Source: Aureibaculum algae
GTDB taxonomy: Bacteria > Bacteroidota > Bacteroidia > Flavobacteriales > Flavobacteriaceae
Reading direction: 5' to 3'
NCBI RefSeq assembly: GCF_006065315.1
Contig: NZ_CP040749.1
Span: forward strand, 3,176,501 to 3,240,500
DNA length: 64,000 bases
The notes under the pieces were generated by a model. That model was not told where the DNA came from, searched no databases, and saw only the letters and a program-made list of their open reading frames with translations. The position numbers were made by a program, and so were the translations under genes. This document shows, piece by piece, positions 19,475 to 29,133 of the stretch. How positions within the stretch are numbered: the first letter of the stretch is position 1; the number at the start of each line of letters is the position of its first letter.

Positions 19475-21739
19475 TTACTTTTTATCAGCATCCATTTTAT
19501 CTTTTAAAGCTGCTAAAGCAGAAATATCTCCTAATGTAGATTTCTCTATATTATCGTCCATTTTCTTTTTAGTTGCTCTAACTGTTTTCTCTTCTTGCTC
19601 TCTAAAGTTAGCGGTATGAGAAACTACTAGTCTTCTATATTCTTTATTGAATTCTAAAACTTTAAAGTCAACTTTATCTCCTTTAACGATTTTAGATCCA
19701 TCTTCTTTTTCCATGTGGCGTTGAGGCACAAATGCTTCAACATCATCATCTCCAAAAGAAACTAAAGCTCCTTTATCAGTTACAGAAGTTACTTCACCAG
19801 CATGAACAGAATCAATTGAGAACTTATCTTCATAAGCATCCCAAGGATTTTCAGTAGTTTGTTTATGACCTAAATTTAATTTACGTCCTTCTACATCTAA
19901 TTCTAATACTTCAACTTCTAATTTATCACCAACTTTTACAAAATCAGATGGGTGTTTTACTTTAGTTGTCCAAGATAAATCAGAAATATAAACTAAACCG
20001 TCAATACCTTCTTCTAACTCAACAAACACACCAAAATTAGTGTAATTTCTTACCGTACCAGTATGTTTAGAACCTACAGGATATTTAGTAGTTACATCTG
20101 TCCAAGGATCTGGATGTAATTGTTTCATACCAAGAGACATTTTACGCTCTTCTCTATCTAGAGTTAAGATTACTGCTTCTACTTCATCACCTACTTTTAC
20201 GAAATCTTGTGCAGAACGTAAATGTGTAGACCATGACATTTCAGAAACGTGAATTAATCCTTCAACACCTTGACTTACTTCAATAAATGCACCATAATCA
20301 GCAATAATAGCAACTTTACCTTTTACTTTATCACCAACTTTAAGTTCATTATCTAACGCTTCCCAAGGATGTTTCTGTAATTGTTTTAATCCTAATTGAA
20401 TTCTAGATTTGTTATCATCAAAATCAAGGATTACTACATTTATTTTCTCATCTAATTCAAGTACTTCACTTGGGTGATTAATTCTACTCCAAGATAAATC
20501 TGTAATATGAACTAAACCATCAACACCACCTAAATCAACAAATACACCATAAGAAGTAATATTTTTAACAATACCTTCTAATACTTGTCCTTTTTCTAAT
20601 TGGCCAATGATTTCTTTTTTCTGTTCAGCAAGATCAGCTTCAATTAATGCTTTGTGAGATACTACAACGTTTTTAAATTCGTGATTTACTTTAACCACTT
20701 TGAATTCCATTGTTTTATCAACATATTGATCGTAATCTCTAATTGGTTTAACATCAATTTGAGAACCTGGTAAGAATGCTTCGATTCCGAAAACATCTAC
20801 AATCATACCACCTTTAGTTCTACATTTGATGTAACCATTAACCACTTCTTGAGTTTCATGTGCTGTATTAACACGTTCCCAAGCCTTGATTACTCTTGCT
20901 TTTTTGTGTGATAATACTAATTGACCAGTACTATCTTCACGCTTATCTACCAATACCTCAACAGTATCACCTACTGCTAAATTTGGGTTATATCTAAATT
21001 CGTTTAAAGAAATTACACCTTCTGATTTTGAATTGATATCAATAATCGCTTCTCTATCAGTCAATCTAATAACTTCTCCATCTATAACTTGACGCTCCTC
21101 AACAAAACCTACAGTTCCTTTAAGTGCTTTATCAAATTCTTCTAATTTTGATTCATCAACTGCTTCAATACCTTCTTCGTATTTATGCCAGTTAAAGTTA
21201 TCTAAAAATTCTTGAGTGTTTGTTGGTTCCGGAGCAGGAGCTTCTGCTTTAACTTCTTCAGTTTTAGCAACAACTTCTTTTTCTTCTTTCTTTGGAGCCT
21301 CTTCCTTTACTTCTTCAACAACAGCTGCTTTCTCCTCTTTTTTAGGAGCCTCTTTAGCTGCTACTTCTTCTTTCGGAGCTTCAACTTCTTCTTTTGCATC
21401 TTCAGCGTATACTGCTTGTGCTCCAAATTCTTCAACTAAAATAGTATAGAAAATAGCTCTGTACTTATTTCTGTTTGAAGATCCTATTGTTTCAATAGCC
21501 TTTTGGATAGCTTCATCTAATTTTGGAGTATCTTCTAATCCTAATTTTTTAATTAAAAAATTCTTCTTTACAGTATCTAATTCTTTTGTGTCAGAACTTG
21601 ATACTTTTTCAGCATCAACTTTGTAGATTGAAGGACCTAATCCTTTGGTTACACTTGCTAATAAATTAGTATCTAATTTTAAACCTAATTTGTTAACTTC
21701 TTCTGTGTATTGATCTATTTTTTCTTGTAGTTTAGACAT
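19475..21739 (-). CDS. rpsA: 30S ribosomal protein S1
   Basis: 754 residues with a series of S1 (OB-fold) RNA-binding domains through the second half; recurrent blocks such as YGVFVDLGGVDGLVHITDLSW and NFGVFVELEEGIDGLVYISDLSW are recognisable. The N-terminal ~115 residues and the following Glu/Lys/Ala-rich low-complexity linker (about 115-175) form the extension typical of Bacteroidetes S1. The protein recruits mRNA to the ribosome, which matters here because these bacteria rarely use strong Shine-Dalgarno pairing. Plus-strand open frames over the linker are artefacts of its low complexity. Confidence 0.96.
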   Translation of the reverse strand: MSKLQEKIDQYTEEVNKLGLKLDTNLLASVTKGLGPSIYKVDAEKVSSSDTKELDTVKKNFLIKKLGLEDTPKLDEAIQKAIETIGSSNRNKYRAIFYTILVEEFGAQAVYAEDAKEEVEAPKEEVAAKEAPKKEEKAAVVEEVKEEAPKKEEKEVVAKTEEVKAEAPAPEPTNTQEFLDNFNWHKYEEGIEAVDESKLEEFDKALKGTVGFVEERQVIDGEVIRLTDREAIIDINSKSEGVISLNEFRYNPNLAVGDTVEVLVDKREDSTGQLVLSHKKARVIKAWERVNTAHETQEVVNGYIKCRTKGGMIVDVFGIEAFLPGSQIDVKPIRDYDQYVDKTMEFKVVKVNHEFKNVVVSHKALIEADLAEQKKEIIGQLEKGQVLEGIVKNITSYGVFVDLGGVDGLVHITDLSWSRINHPSEVLELDEKINVVILDFDDNKSRIQLGLKQLQKHPWEALDNELKVGDKVKGKVAIIADYGAFIEVSQGVEGLIHVSEMSWSTHLRSAQDFVKVGDEVEAVILTLDREERKMSLGMKQLHPDPWTDVTTKYPVGSKHTGTVRNYTNFGVFVELEEGIDGLVYISDLSWTTKVKHPSDFVKVGDKLEVEVLELDVEGRKLNLGHKQTTENPWDAYEDKFSIDSVHAGEVTSVTDKGALVSFGDDDVEAFVPQRHMEKEDGSKIVKGDKVDFKVLEFNKEYRRLVVSHTANFREQEEKTVRATKKKMDDNIEKSTLGDISALAALKDKMDADKK

Positions 21740-21861
21740 ATGGTCTAATAAATTTTGTATTTTACTGAAATTCAGATTTTTAACGACAACCTCAATAAAA
21801 GAGTTTATATTAATTTTTGTTTTCTAATTCCTTTCTAAATCTGTACTCGTAAAAAGGAGTG

Positions 21862-21892
21862 CAAAAGTATTGATTTTTTCTCAATCTAACAA
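21862..21892 (-). promoter_or_regulatory. rpsA promoter
   Basis: On the reverse strand TTG (21890-21892) is followed after 20 nt by TACTTTTG (21862-21869), matching the TTG ... TAnnTTTG housekeeping form. It leaves a leader of about 115 nt before rpsA, long enough for autoregulation, though no structure was identified. Confidence 0.65.
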
Positions 21893-21987
21893 TAAGAATA
21901 TCAAATAAATGCAAAGAAAAAACAGAGAATTTATTGTTTAGAGATTACCTATTGCAATTACCCTAAATATTGATGTTATTTTTATCA

Positions 21988-21999
21988 TGATAAATATCA
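21988..21999 (+). promoter_or_regulatory. CRP/FNR-type box 1 (usp)
   Basis: TGATAAATATCA, extended palindrome ATGAT-N4-ATCAT. A -7-like TAAATTTA at 22023-22030 begins 29.5 nt from the box centre, and the first usp gene follows. Confidence 0.7.
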
Positions 22000-22055
22000 T
22001 TTTTTTTATAGGTTTTAACTTCTAAATTTACCTTACAATTTTTAAAGTAGATACC

Positions 22056-22913
22056 ATGAAAAATATACTTTACGCTACTGACTATTCAAAGTATTCTGTT
22101 ACCGCGTTACAATATGCATATCAGTTAAGTACAAAAATGAATATCCAATTAAAGGTAATTCATGTGTTTCACTATCCATCCACATTATTAAATATTGTTG
22201 GAGATACTGAACCAGACTTTGGTGTAAACTATTTTGAAAAACACGCCTCCAAATTAGAACAATTTTGTATCGATAATTTAGGCTATGATTTAAAAAATAT
22301 AACTGTTGAAGCTGTTGAAAATAAATCCGTTTTAAACGGAATTATCGAAAAAGCTCAAGAATTAGATTCAACATTTGTAGTTGTTGGTACCAAAGGTAAT
22401 GGTACTATAAAGGATTTTATAATGGGTAATACCACTAAAAATTTGATAGAAAAAAGTTTGTTCCCTATACTATCAATACCTTACCAAAAAAGAATCTCAA
22501 AAATAAAAACGATAGTATATGCTACTGCCTTTGAAGAAGATGACATACATGCTATTTGTAAATTAACTGAAATTGCAGAACCTTTAAAATCAGAAATAAA
22601 AGTAGTACATGCTTCTTTAAAAAATGAATACCCTGGTGAGGTTCAAATGGCATGGTTTAAAGAAATGATTGCCAATAAAATAAAATATGAAAAAATTAAC
22701 TTTGAAGTAATTTCTTCAGATGACGTTTTTAATTCATTGCGATTATATGCTGAAAAAAATGATGCTGATTTAATAGCGATGCTTGATCGTAAGAAAGGTG
22801 GATTTATAAAAAAATTATTAAATAAAGATACCGTATTGTTAATGAATGATTATGGTAAATATCCACTGATTAGTTTTAATGTTAGTAATTGTCTAAAACT
22901 AAATCTTTCTTGA
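22056..22913 (+). CDS. Universal stress protein, two-domain (Usp 1)
   Basis: 285 residues made of two UspA-like domains. The first (about 1-145) has the start KNILYATDYSKYS and the ATP-binding pattern G-2x-G-9x-G-S/T, read as GTKGNGTIKDFIMGNT. The second domain (about 150-285) lacks that pattern. Tandem Usp proteins are soluble cytoplasmic stress factors; in several bacteria they are induced at low oxygen. It is the first of four Usp genes in a row, preceded by a CRP/FNR-type box, which supports oxygen- or energy-dependent control. Confidence 0.88.
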   Translation: MKNILYATDYSKYSVTALQYAYQLSTKMNIQLKVIHVFHYPSTLLNIVGDTEPDFGVNYFEKHASKLEQFCIDNLGYDLKNITVEAVENKSVLNGIIEKAQELDSTFVVVGTKGNGTIKDFIMGNTTKNLIEKSLFPILSIPYQKRISKIKTIVYATAFEEDDIHAICKLTEIAEPLKSEIKVVHASLKNEYPGEVQMAWFKEMIANKIKYEKINFEVISSDDVFNSLRLYAEKNDADLIAMLDRKKGGFIKKLLNKDTVLLMNDYGKYPLISFNVSNCLKLNLS

Positions 22914-22930
22914 TTTAGAAATCAAAAGAC

Positions 22931-22942
22931 TGATTTAGGTCA
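22931..22942 (+). promoter_or_regulatory. CRP/FNR-type box 2 (usp)
   Basis: TGATTTAGGTCA, with TTTATTTG at 22966-22973 starting 29.5 nt from the centre. It drives the second Usp gene separately from the first. Confidence 0.65.
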
Positions 22943-22990
22943 TTTTATTTTAGTCACAATTAATGTTTATTTGAAAAAATAGTAATCATC

Positions 22991-23836
22991 ATGAAAAATA
23001 TACTTTTACCCACAGACTTTTCTGAAAATTCTAAAAATGCTATTAATTATGCCTTAGAATTATTTAATAATGAACCGTGTAAATTTTATATTTTAAATAC
23101 CTATACGCCTATTATCTATAACTACGATTATCAAATGAGTAGCGGTGCTTATATAGGTAATGTAGTTGATGTTATAAGGAATAACTCTTTAGAGGCATTA
23201 AATGATCTTGAAAAATATGTAATTGAAAAATATAACAATCCCAAACACGAATTCGAATTAATCTCTTCATTTAGCACCCTTACCGATGAAATTGATTTGC
23301 TCGTAGCTCAAAAGAATTTGGATTTAATAATTATGGGTACAAAAGGAGCTTCTGGTGTTGAAGAAGTGCTTTTTGGCACAAATACCATTCATACCATAAA
23401 AAAAGTCAAATGCCCCGTGTTGGCAATACCTGATGGTTTTTTCTTTGAAAAACCAAAAGACATTCTTTTTCCTACGGACTATAAAATTGATTACTCGGCT
23501 AAACATTTAGATATTTTAGAAACAATTAGCAGTATATACAACTCTAAAGTGCATATACTGCATGTTTCTTTAAATAGAGATTTAAATGAAGAAGAAAACA
23601 CACATAAAAATAAATTAGATAATTTATTAAATTCAATACATAAAGAATTTTATTCTGTAAAAGATCAAGAAATTCCACAAGCAATTAATGAATTTCAGAA
23701 ATCTACTTATGTCCACATGTTAATGATGATTAAAAATAAACATACTTTTTTAGAAAACTTATTTTTTAAGAAAGTGATCAATCAAATTGGATTTCATTTA
23801 ACGGTTCCGTTCTTGGTTGTTCCTTCTAATTTTTAA
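22991..23836 (+). CDS. Universal stress protein, two-domain (Usp 2)
   Basis: 281 residues. It begins KNILLPTDFSENSKNA, the consensus start of this subfamily. Domain one keeps the nucleotide-binding glycines (GTKGASGVEEVLFGTN). Domain two starts near residue 155 (DILFPTDYK) and has lost them. It has its own regulatory box and -7 element. The next Usp gene begins 10 bases after its stop with no promoter between, so the two are probably one transcript. Confidence 0.88.
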   Translation: MKNILLPTDFSENSKNAINYALELFNNEPCKFYILNTYTPIIYNYDYQMSSGAYIGNVVDVIRNNSLEALNDLEKYVIEKYNNPKHEFELISSFSTLTDEIDLLVAQKNLDLIIMGTKGASGVEEVLFGTNTIHTIKKVKCPVLAIPDGFFFEKPKDILFPTDYKIDYSAKHLDILETISSIYNSKVHILHVSLNRDLNEEENTHKNKLDNLLNSIHKEFYSVKDQEIPQAINEFQKSTYVHMLMMIKNKHTFLENLFFKKVINQIGFHLTVPFLVVPSNF

Positions 23837-23846
23837 TTTAAACAAC

Positions 23847-24677
23847 ATGAAAAACATATTAATACCGATCGACTTTTCTAAAAATTCACAAAGTGCCGTA
23901 CAATACGCATTAATGCTTTATAAAAATGAGGTATGTACTTTTTACTTTTTACATTCTACTAATTTTATCAACTCTACTTCTAGAACATATATAACACCAC
24001 ATTATGTTGAGGAATCATATAAAAAAGGGTTGAAAAAAATGCAAGAATTAGAATTAAAAACTAAACGGGAAAATGCAAATACAAAACATGATTATAAGAA
24101 TATTATAAGCAATGACAAATTACATACCGCCATTGATAAAGCCATTAAACAAAATGATATTGAGCTCATAATAATGGGTACTAAAGGATGTACTGCAGCT
24201 GTTGAATTCTTTGCGGGCAGTAATACCGTTGAAGTCATTAATAAAGTAAAAAATTGTCCTATTTTAGTTATTCCAGAAGAATATAGTTTTGTTGCTCCAA
24301 AACAAATTGGTTTTCCAACAGATTATAACCGGAAGTATACGGATAGAGAATTGGAGACACTTAAAAACATGACCACGTTATATAATTCTGAAATAAGAAT
24401 TGTACATATCAATGTCGAAAAAAGTTTAACGCTTGCTCAAAAGCATAATATAGAAAGACTAGAGAAATATTTAGCCGACCAGAAATACAATTTTCATTAC
24501 ATTGATGACAATTCAAAAAAATCAGAAAACATAATTATGTTTATCAAAGATTATAAGATAGACATGCTTGCCATGGTAAATTATGAACATGGTCCTATTG
24601 AGAATGTACTAAAGGAACCTGTGATAAAAAAATTAGCTTTTCATCCTAGAATTCCACTTTTAGTAATACCTGAATAA
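23847..24677 (+). CDS. Universal stress protein, two-domain (Usp 3)
   Basis: 276 residues from the ATG at 23847. An open frame extends 10 codons further upstream into the preceding gene, but the family start KNILIPIDFSKNS aligns with this Met, so the shorter start is chosen. The ATP-binding pattern reads GTKGCTAAVEFFAGSNT. The second domain begins near QIGFPTDYN and is degenerate. Likely co-transcribed with Usp 2. Confidence 0.87.
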   Translation: MKNILIPIDFSKNSQSAVQYALMLYKNEVCTFYFLHSTNFINSTSRTYITPHYVEESYKKGLKKMQELELKTKRENANTKHDYKNIISNDKLHTAIDKAIKQNDIELIIMGTKGCTAAVEFFAGSNTVEVINKVKNCPILVIPEEYSFVAPKQIGFPTDYNRKYTDRELETLKNMTTLYNSEIRIVHINVEKSLTLAQKHNIERLEKYLADQKYNFHYIDDNSKKSENIIMFIKDYKIDMLAMVNYEHGPIENVLKEPVIKKLAFHPRIPLLVIPE

Positions 24678-24745
24678 TATATTCAAAAACAACGTATTAT
24701 TTGTTAAAATACTGATTACAATTTGTTCAATTAAAATTAGTACTA

Positions 24746-25588
24746 ATGAAAAATATTTTAATACCTACCGACTTTTCTGATAATGCCTGGGATGCATTAC
24801 TCTATGCCATTAGATTGTACGATGCTGTTCCTGCCCATTTTTATATTTTACATACCTACCAAGCGGGTACTTCTAGAACTAGTAACCGAATGTCTAAGTA
24901 TAGAGATACGCATCTTCATAGGGTATTAAAAGATGAATCAGAAAAAGGACTGAAAAAAATTCAACGTTATTTAGATGAAAATTTATTAAATGACGATCAC
25001 AAATACCAAACAATTTCTCAAGCTGGTGATTTAGTTTTTCAAATTAAACAAGTTGTTACAAATTACAATATTGATATCATTGTTATGGGCACTACTGGTG
25101 CTACTGGTGCTAAGGAGATTTTTATGGGAAGTAATGCCGTTAGCGTTATTAATCATATAGAACTTTGCCCCGTATTAACGGTGCCAAAAGATTATGAATT
25201 TACAGAATTAAAAAATATCATTTTTGCCACGGATTTAAAAAGAAGATTCTACTCCATTGAGCTATTTTCTTTAATTGAATTGCAAACGATTCATGAAAGT
25301 AATATCTGTTTATTGAATGTCAAGGAAGGTGATGATTTAGATAAAACGAAACTTCATAATTTAAAAGATATCAAAGCATTATTCAAGGATGGTACCGTTT
25401 CTTTTGAACAAACCGAATTAGATGGTAAAGTTGCAAAATCAATAATGAATTTCAGCAAAAACCACAATTCTGATTTAGTTTGCTTAGTAAATTCTGAAAA
25501 AAAATTCCTTAAAAAATTAATTGAGGAAGCTGTCATAAAAAAAGTAAGCTTTCACAGTGCAATACCTCTATTAGTAATACCTATTTAG
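24746..25588 (+). CDS. Universal stress protein, two-domain (Usp 4)
   Basis: 280 residues with the usual start KNILIPTDFSDNAWDA. The first domain carries GTTGATGAKEIFMGSNA for nucleotide binding; the second starts at NIIFATDLK. Unlike its neighbours it has no recognisable TGAY-N4-RTCA box in the 68-nt gap before it, so it probably depends on read-through from Usp 2-3 or on another signal. Confidence 0.87.
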   Translation: MKNILIPTDFSDNAWDALLYAIRLYDAVPAHFYILHTYQAGTSRTSNRMSKYRDTHLHRVLKDESEKGLKKIQRYLDENLLNDDHKYQTISQAGDLVFQIKQVVTNYNIDIIVMGTTGATGAKEIFMGSNAVSVINHIELCPVLTVPKDYEFTELKNIIFATDLKRRFYSIELFSLIELQTIHESNICLLNVKEGDDLDKTKLHNLKDIKALFKDGTVSFEQTELDGKVAKSIMNFSKNHNSDLVCLVNSEKKFLKKLIEEAVIKKVSFHSAIPLLVIPI

Positions 25589-25710
25589 TGTGGTTTAAGC
25601 TTCTTTAAAACTAATTATAGAGCATTAGCAAAACTTAATCATATTATTTTAATAGGTGCTTTTGTGTAAATTTAACGCACGATACTTAACCAATTCATGT
25701 CGTACCAAAC

Positions 25711-25722
25711 TGATTAATATCA
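25711..25722 (+). promoter_or_regulatory. CRP/FNR-type box 3 (lipoprotein)
   Basis: TGATTAATATCA, with TATTTTTA at 25746-25753 starting 29.5 nt from the centre. It lies 54 nt before the lipoprotein start. Confidence 0.65.
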
Positions 25723-25775
25723 TTTCAGTCATAAAATTATAGTGTTATTTTTAAAAAACTAAATGTAGCACTATT

Positions 25776-26405
25776 ATGAAAAAAATAATCAGTATACTAC
25801 TTGGGTTTATACTAGTAAGCTGTTCTTCGGCTGAACTCGTTAACAATTGGAAAAATCCGGATATTGACTCTTTCGCACCTGCCAAAATATTAATAATAGG
25901 AATGACTTCTAATGACGAAGCTAGACAAAAATTTGAAGAAAAATTAAAACAAAAATATCAATCGAGAGGTGTTGAAGCGGTGACAAGTTACGAGCTATTT
26001 GATGAATCTCTTATGAGCTACAGAAGATCTGAAGATGACTTAATTATGCTAGAAGATAGCCTAATAAAAGATGGGTTTGACAGCGTTTTGTTAACCAAAG
26101 TTGCTGGTGTAGAAGACCGTACCGCATTTTTCAATAAATTTGATAAAGACACAAACTATGGTTTTAAATATGATTATTACAATAATCAAGAAATATATTT
26201 TAATAGAAATTATTATGATGAATATAAAGTATATCATGTAGAAACCTCATTGTATTGTATTTGTAAAACAGAAGAAAGAACGCTCATTTGGAAAGGTTAT
26301 ATTGATATAATTGACCCTAATTCCATAAATGAAACGGTAAAAGATTATATTAATTTAGTATTGTTTGTATTAGAAGAACAAAACTTAATACAAAAAAATG
26401 AATAA
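25776..26405 (+). CDS. Lipoprotein of unknown function
   Basis: 209 residues; the lipobox ends at Cys16 (GFILVSC). The mature part starts ELVNNWKNPD, a pattern seen in small Bacteroidetes lipoproteins that form an alpha/beta domain near the membrane, but no named family is assigned with confidence. The regulatory box upstream places it in the same putative regulon as the stress proteins. It ends convergently with the lipid-transport operon. Confidence 0.7.
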   Translation: MKKIISILLGFILVSCSSAELVNNWKNPDIDSFAPAKILIIGMTSNDEARQKFEEKLKQKYQSRGVEAVTSYELFDESLMSYRRSEDDLIMLEDSLIKDGFDSVLLTKVAGVEDRTAFFNKFDKDTNYGFKYDYYNNQEIYFNRNYYDEYKVYHVETSLYCICKTEERTLIWKGYIDIIDPNSINETVKDYINLVLFVLEEQNLIQKNE

Positions 26406-26498
26406 CTAGATTTAAGACGATAAGTCTCTATAGTTCACCTATGATATTATAAATTGTAATTCTACTACCAACCTTATAATTTAACGCTGTAGTATTTT

Positions 26499-27485
26499 CT
26501 AATTGTCTTTATTATTCTCTTTCAGTTTCTTCTTCTCCAATTTTTTGAAATAACCTCTGAATAAAAAATTATGCTTTAACGCTTCTAAATTTTCATTTAA
26601 AAGGGTACTTCCATCCTTTAGGTTCATCATAGTACTATCTATATTCTTAACAAAAACAGTATCATTAATCATATAATTGAGTGCTCCATCACCTGATTTT
26701 ATCCCTATAACCACATTATTTATATTAGTAAGTACTGAATCTATTTTACTACTAGAGTAATCAAGGTTTTGAATGATAGATTTCATTTTTTTTGCTGATA
26801 TAGAATCACTCAATAAGACAGCCGCCACACTCTCATTATAATTTACAGAATTAATAATTTTATTAAGTTTATCTATAGTTTCTGAAGCACTAATACTGGC
26901 GGATTTTAATGTTAAAAAAGTCTCTTTTATGTTTAACGCCAAGCTTTCATCATTGATTAGCATCCCTAGGGTCCCTTTTCCTTGATTAACTTCGGTGGTT
27001 ATTTTTAGTAAATCTGATGTTAGTAGTGCTGCGTTTTCATTGGTAGTATTTAAAGTTGACATCATATCACTGGTTGAAATTTTGCTAAATGATTTAATCG
27101 TATCTCCAGACATTAATGCTTCCGAACTTTCTTTTACGGGAACAATGTTAATAATCATACTACCCACCAAACCGTCAGAACTAATCGCTGCCAATGCGTT
27201 CTTTTTTAAATGTTGTAAAATTTTATCTTCAACAATCATGTCTACACAAATTGTAGTGTCATTAATCATTTCGATACTTTTTACGGTACCAACATTAATA
27301 CCCGAATATCTAACATTATTACCTAATTGTAAGCCGTTCACATTATTAAACACGGCACTTATTTTAAATGTTTTACCAAAAATATTTTGTTTATTCCCTA
27401 TAAAATAAAGAGCAATTATTAATAATAGTGTACTCACAATTATAAATAAACCCAATTTAAATTTCTGTGTTTTCGTTTGTTGCAT
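26499..27485 (-). CDS. MlaD-like MCE-domain protein
   Basis: 328 residues from the ATG at 27485. The longest frame starts 25 codons earlier inside the ATPase gene, but the internal Met precedes a short basic stretch and the single membrane anchor (LGLFIIVSTLLLIIALYFIG), as in MlaD. One MCE domain follows (FKISAVFNNVNGLQLGNNVRYSGINVG), then a long helical C-terminal tail. MCE proteins form periplasmic rings that bind phospholipid. Third gene of a permease-ATPase-MCE operon. Confidence 0.87.
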   Translation of the reverse strand: MQQTKTQKFKLGLFIIVSTLLLIIALYFIGNKQNIFGKTFKISAVFNNVNGLQLGNNVRYSGINVGTVKSIEMINDTTICVDMIVEDKILQHLKKNALAAISSDGLVGSMIINIVPVKESSEALMSGDTIKSFSKISTSDMMSTLNTTNENAALLTSDLLKITTEVNQGKGTLGMLINDESLALNIKETFLTLKSASISASETIDKLNKIINSVNYNESVAAVLLSDSISAKKMKSIIQNLDYSSSKIDSVLTNINNVVIGIKSGDGALNYMINDTVFVKNIDSTMMNLKDGSTLLNENLEALKHNFLFRGYFKKLEKKKLKENNKDN

Positions 27486-27492
27486 AGCTTCA

Positions 27493-28233
27493 TTATTTAA
27501 AAAATGCTTTAATATTTTTATCCGTTGATAATGCCAATTCTGCAAAACTACCTTCAGCATAATTTACACCATCAATTAGCAGAATCATTCTGTTCGCAAT
27601 TACTCGAGCACAATCAACATCGTGCGTTATTATTAACGATGAAGCTCCATATTTTTCCTGAATATCTCTCATCAATTGAATAATTTCTTTTGAGGTTATC
27701 GGATCTAATCCCGTCGTTGGTTCATCATAAATTATAATTTTAGGTTTTAGAATAATAGCTCTTGCTAAAGCAACTCTACGTTTCATACCTCCAGAGAGTT
27801 CTTCGGGCATTAAATCCATTACATGAGCTAAACCAACACTATCTAATGCTTCTAATACTAAAGCATCTTTTTGCTTAAACTTTTCTTTGTTTTTACGTAG
27901 CGGAAACTCTAAATTTTCGCGTACCGTCATAGAATCATAAAGAGCACTACCTTGAAAAAGAAACCCTATTTGTGATCTTAAGTCATTTAATTGATTCTGT
28001 GTGAGTTTAGACAGATCATGGCCCATAATTTCAATAAGACCACTATCATGCATTAACAAGCCCATTAAACATTTAATCATTACTGATTTACCAGAACCTG
28101 ATTTTCCCATAATCACTAAACTTTCACCTTTGTATAACTCTAAAGAAAATCCATTAAGCACATGGTTATCTCCAAAACTTTTTTTCAAGTCTACTATTTT
28201 TAAAACGGGTTCTCTGTTGTTTGTTTTTTCCAT
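27493..28233 (-). CDS. MlaF-like ABC transporter ATP-binding protein
   Basis: 246 residues with Walker A GKSGSGKSV (about 38-46), signature ELSGGMKRRVALARA and Walker B KIIIYDEPTTGLDP, ending with the switch His in IITHD. It powers the MCE lipid transporter together with the adjacent permease. Only two bases separate it from the permease gene and seven from the MCE gene. Confidence 0.92.
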   Translation of the reverse strand: MEKTNNREPVLKIVDLKKSFGDNHVLNGFSLELYKGESLVIMGKSGSGKSVMIKCLMGLLMHDSGLIEIMGHDLSKLTQNQLNDLRSQIGFLFQGSALYDSMTVRENLEFPLRKNKEKFKQKDALVLEALDSVGLAHVMDLMPEELSGGMKRRVALARAIILKPKIIIYDEPTTGLDPITSKEIIQLMRDIQEKYGASSLIITHDVDCARVIANRMILLIDGVNYAEGSFAELALSTDKNIKAFFK

Positions 28234-28235
28234 AT

Positions 28236-29021
28236 TTAAACTTCAAAAAATATATCAACAATAAAAACAGCTATAAAGTCTATTACAAAAAGGAGCATAG
28301 AAGTATAAACTACAGCTGAATTAGAAGCTTCGCCAACACCAACAGTTCCTTTTTTACAATAATACCCCTTAAATGTACCGACCAAACCAATGGCAAAACC
28401 AAAGAAAAATGTTTTGATAGTTGCTGGAATAACATCAGAAAATTCTAGTGCATTTGTCACTTTATTAAAATAAAGTAAAAATGATACTTCTCCTTTTAGG
28501 TTCTCTACTATTGCGGAGCCAACTAAAGCAATGGCATCACCAAAAATAATAAGTAAAGGAAGCATAAGTGTAGCAGCTAAAATACGTGTTACCACTAAAT
28601 ACTTAAAGGGATTTGTACCCGAAACCTCCATGGCATCAATTTGTTCTGTCACTCTCATAGAGCCTAGTTCAGCACCAATACCAGAGCCAATTCTTCCTGC
28701 ACAAATTAGTGCAATAATAACAGGTCCTATTTCTCTCACTATAGAAATACTGACCATGGAGGGCATCCAAGATTCAGCTCCAAATTCCATTAAAGTGGGG
28801 CGTGATTGCAGTGTAAAAACCAAGCCTAATATAAATCCCGTTACACCCACCAATAACAACGAACGGTTACCCATATTATAACATTGGCGTAACAATTCTT
28901 TAAATTCAAAAGGTCTCGTGAAGACTTCTTTAAAAAAGCGACCTGCAAAATATGCCAGGTCACCTATTTCTTCAAAAAAAGATTTAAATTTCGTCGCTAA
29001 TTGTGTTGATTTGGATTTCAT
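28236..29021 (-). CDS. MlaE-family ABC permease
   Basis: 261 residues with about five membrane segments and the family core GFILGLVFTLQSRPTLMEFG and EIGPVIIALICAGRIGSGIGAELGSMRVTEQIDAM broken into the same order as in MlaE. It forms the inner-membrane channel for phospholipid or lipid movement between membranes. First gene of the operon. Its promoter -7 element ends only about eight bases before the ATG, so its mRNA may be nearly leaderless. Confidence 0.92.
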   Translation of the reverse strand: MKSKSTQLATKFKSFFEEIGDLAYFAGRFFKEVFTRPFEFKELLRQCYNMGNRSLLLVGVTGFILGLVFTLQSRPTLMEFGAESWMPSMVSISIVREIGPVIIALICAGRIGSGIGAELGSMRVTEQIDAMEVSGTNPFKYLVVTRILAATLMLPLLIIFGDAIALVGSAIVENLKGEVSFLLYFNKVTNALEFSDVIPATIKTFFFGFAIGLVGTFKGYYCKKGTVGVGEASNSAVVYTSMLLFVIDFIAVFIVDIFFEV

Positions 29022-29028
29022 ATCAATA

Positions 29029-29071
29029 CAAATTTACCACTGATATTTATGTAATAAAATGATTTAGATCA
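29029..29071 (-). promoter_or_regulatory. CRP/FNR-type box 4 and promoter (mlaE operon)
   Basis: TGATTTAGATCA at 29060-29071, with TAAATTTG (exact TAnnTTTG) at 29029-29036 on the reverse strand, 29.5 nt from the centre. Confidence 0.75.
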
Positions 29072-29133
29072 TTTATAATCATTGAGGTTATTAGTCCTTT
29101 CTTTAATAAAATAGTCAACAAGACAGAACTTAT

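Noticed and set aside
21212..21449. Plus-strand genes opposite rpsA
   Set aside because: Both frames mirror the Glu/Lys/Ala-rich low-complexity linker of S1 and give Phe/Ser-rich nonsense proteins.
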